The position numbers and the translations under genes are program-made. The notes below the pieces were generated by a model, which saw only the letters and a list, made by a program, of their open reading frames with translations, searched no databases and was not told the DNA's origin. Positions 63,148 to 64,000 of a DNA stretch of 64,000 nucleotides are shown in pieces (position 1 is the first letter of the stretch; every line of letters begins with the position of its first letter). The stretch spans positions 2,962,001 through 3,026,000 of the forward strand of contig CP001769.1 of NCBI GenBank assembly GCA_000024525.1, in the 5' to 3' direction. This stretch comes from Spirosoma linguale DSM 74 (lineage in GTDB: Bacteria; Bacteroidota; Bacteroidia; Cytophagales; Spirosomataceae).

Positions 63148-63686
63148 TACTGCTTCAGCAATTCAATTTGACAGTTGATTTTCACCTCTTCGCCAACGGC
63201 CAGACCACCAAAATCCAGGATGTTATTCCACGTCATGCCCCAGTCTTTCCGATTGATGGTGCCTGTGGCCTTGAAACCCGCTTTGGTATTGCCAAAGGGG
63301 TCTTTGGGCACAATACCCCGAAATTCTACATCCAGCTCAACCGGCTTGCTAATGCCAAGTAAGGTTAACGTTCCGTCCATTTTATAGGTATTCGTGGCCA
63401 TCGGACGCATACCGGTACTGACAAACGTCATGGTTGGGTGCTTCTCGGCATGGAAGAAATCGGCCGAGAGAAGATGGCCGTCGCGTTGTTTGTCGAGGGT
63501 ATCAACGCTGCTGACGTCAATATGCATGGTAACCTGAGCGTCCGAAAAATCGTCGGCCTGTGCCTCCACGCTACCATCAAATTGTCGGAAATGGCCTTCT
63601 GTTTCGGTGATGCCAAAGTGGCTAACGGCAAAGCCGATTTTGCAATGAGCGGGTTCAAAAAACCATTTTTTTTGTTCCTGTGTCAT
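63147..63686 (-). CDS. YceI-family protein
   Basis: 179 aa. WFFEPAHCKIGFAVSHFGIT, then AQVTMHIDVSSVDTLDKQRDGHL split around residues 50-70, FFHAEKHPTMTFVS, LTLLGISKPVELDVEFRG, and FKATGTINRKDWGMTWN. This is the YceI lipocalin-like barrel that binds polyisoprenoids or other amphiphiles. No signal peptide, unlike E. coli YceI, so it may be cytoplasmic. Translationally coupled to the SDR. Confidence 0.94.
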   Translation of the reverse strand: MTQEQKKWFFEPAHCKIGFAVSHFGITETEGHFRQFDGSVEAQADDFSDAQVTMHIDVSSVDTLDKQRDGHLLSADFFHAEKHPTMTFVSTGMRPMATNTYKMDGTLTLLGISKPVELDVEFRGIVPKDPFGNTKAGFKATGTINRKDWGMTWNNILDFGGLAVGEEVKINCQIELLKQ

Positions 63687-63757
63687 CTTTTTTAGTGATT
63701 AAAAGTGATGACACAAAAGTAGATGGGCGACTATCCCAGGGGTTAGGAGGAAACCAA

Positions 63758-64000
63758 CTAAAGCCGGTACAAATCGGACATCGTTTGTTTGAAACCCGCT
63801 GGCGACATTCCCGTCTCAGTCCGAAAAACGCGGGCAAAATAGGATGGGTCCATAAAAGTAAGCCGACTAGCCACCTCCGTTACGGTTAGATCGGTAAAGG
63901 TCAGCAACCGCTTGGCTTCCAATATACTGCGAGCCCGAATAACATCACTGGCCGTTTGGCCCGTCACCTGTCGGCAAACCAGATTGAGGTGGTGGGGCGT
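63758..64000 (-). CDS. AraC-family regulator, C-terminal part (start outside window)
   Basis: Open on the minus strand from the window edge to a stop at 63758. It shows the second half of an AraC domain: HLNLVCRQVTGQTASDVIRA, RSILEAKRLLTFTDLTVTEV and ASRLTFMDPSYFARVFRTET, ending SPAGFKQTMSDLYRL. The N-terminal sensing domain lies beyond 64000. It lies 71 bp upstream of the YceI start on the same strand, so it may regulate the YceI-SDR pair or be in their operon. Confidence 0.9.
   Translation of the reverse strand, partial: TPHHLNLVCRQVTGQTASDVIRARSILEAKRLLTFTDLTVTEVASRLTFMDPSYFARVFRTETGMSPAGFKQTMSDLYRL

Overview
The window looks like chromosome from a Bacteroidota bacterium of the order Cytophagales, most likely close to Spirosoma (inferred from gene content, not from a marker-gene comparison). 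The support is three SusC-type receptors, two with SusD partners; an ASPIC/FG-GAP lipoprotein; a DUF5723-type outer-membrane protein; Bacteroidota-type -7 boxes (TAnnTTTG) before recG and rplU; and weak Shine-Dalgarno sites. I found no tRNA, rRNA, intact IS element or CRISPR array.

Layout. 1-5075: a truncated SusC-like receptor, a heparinase II/III-like polysaccharide lyase and an SGNH hydrolase, all on the minus strand. 5076-16288: a surface-polysaccharide island. A lone AT-rich GT14-type glycosyltransferase (+) faces an eight-gene minus-strand operon (GT2, Wzm, Wzt with a carbohydrate-binding tail, two GT2s, methyltransferase, NodB deacetylase, GT2), bounded on the right by 1.4 kb of AT-rich non-coding DNA. 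16289-23571: YegP-like protein, NmrA-like oxidoreductase with an AraC regulator, GH97 glycosidase, GntP permease and an McrC without McrB. 23590-37877: a large ASPIC/FG-GAP lipoprotein and two tandem, very similar SusC-SusD operons. 38063-49570: housekeeping and mixed genes (recG, nfu, rpmA, rplU, aldolase, deacetylase, SDR, ferritin-like protein, sorbosone-dehydrogenase-like lipoprotein). 49674-57556: a two-component system, an exported MsrB-MsrA operon, an alpha/beta hydrolase, and a NRDE / ATP-grasp / LysE operon.

The most interesting part is 57.6-62.2 kb, an AT-rich defence-like island. It carries a HigA-type antitoxin next to what looks like a decayed higB, then a two-gene operon of a PIWI-domain prokaryotic Argonaute (631 aa, first catalytic Asp replaced by Gly, no room for a normal PAZ) and a stand-alone SIR2-domain protein (356 aa, no APAZ). 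It is followed by a sigma-54-regulator fragment, an antitoxin and an internally deleted PIN toxin. By analogy with known SIR2-pAgo systems, the Argonaute would use a guide to sense invading nucleic acid and the SIR2 protein would destroy NAD+. The way the domains are divided between the two genes differs from the SIR2-APAZ plus short-pAgo pattern.

The window also holds several perfect or near-perfect long inverted repeats: 36 bp at 40234-40316, 23 bp at 62146-62201, a C4/G4-rich palindrome at 53985-54088, and twin 16-bp palindromes at 57673-57707. 62290-64000 ends with an SDR-YceI operon and an AraC regulator that runs off the edge.
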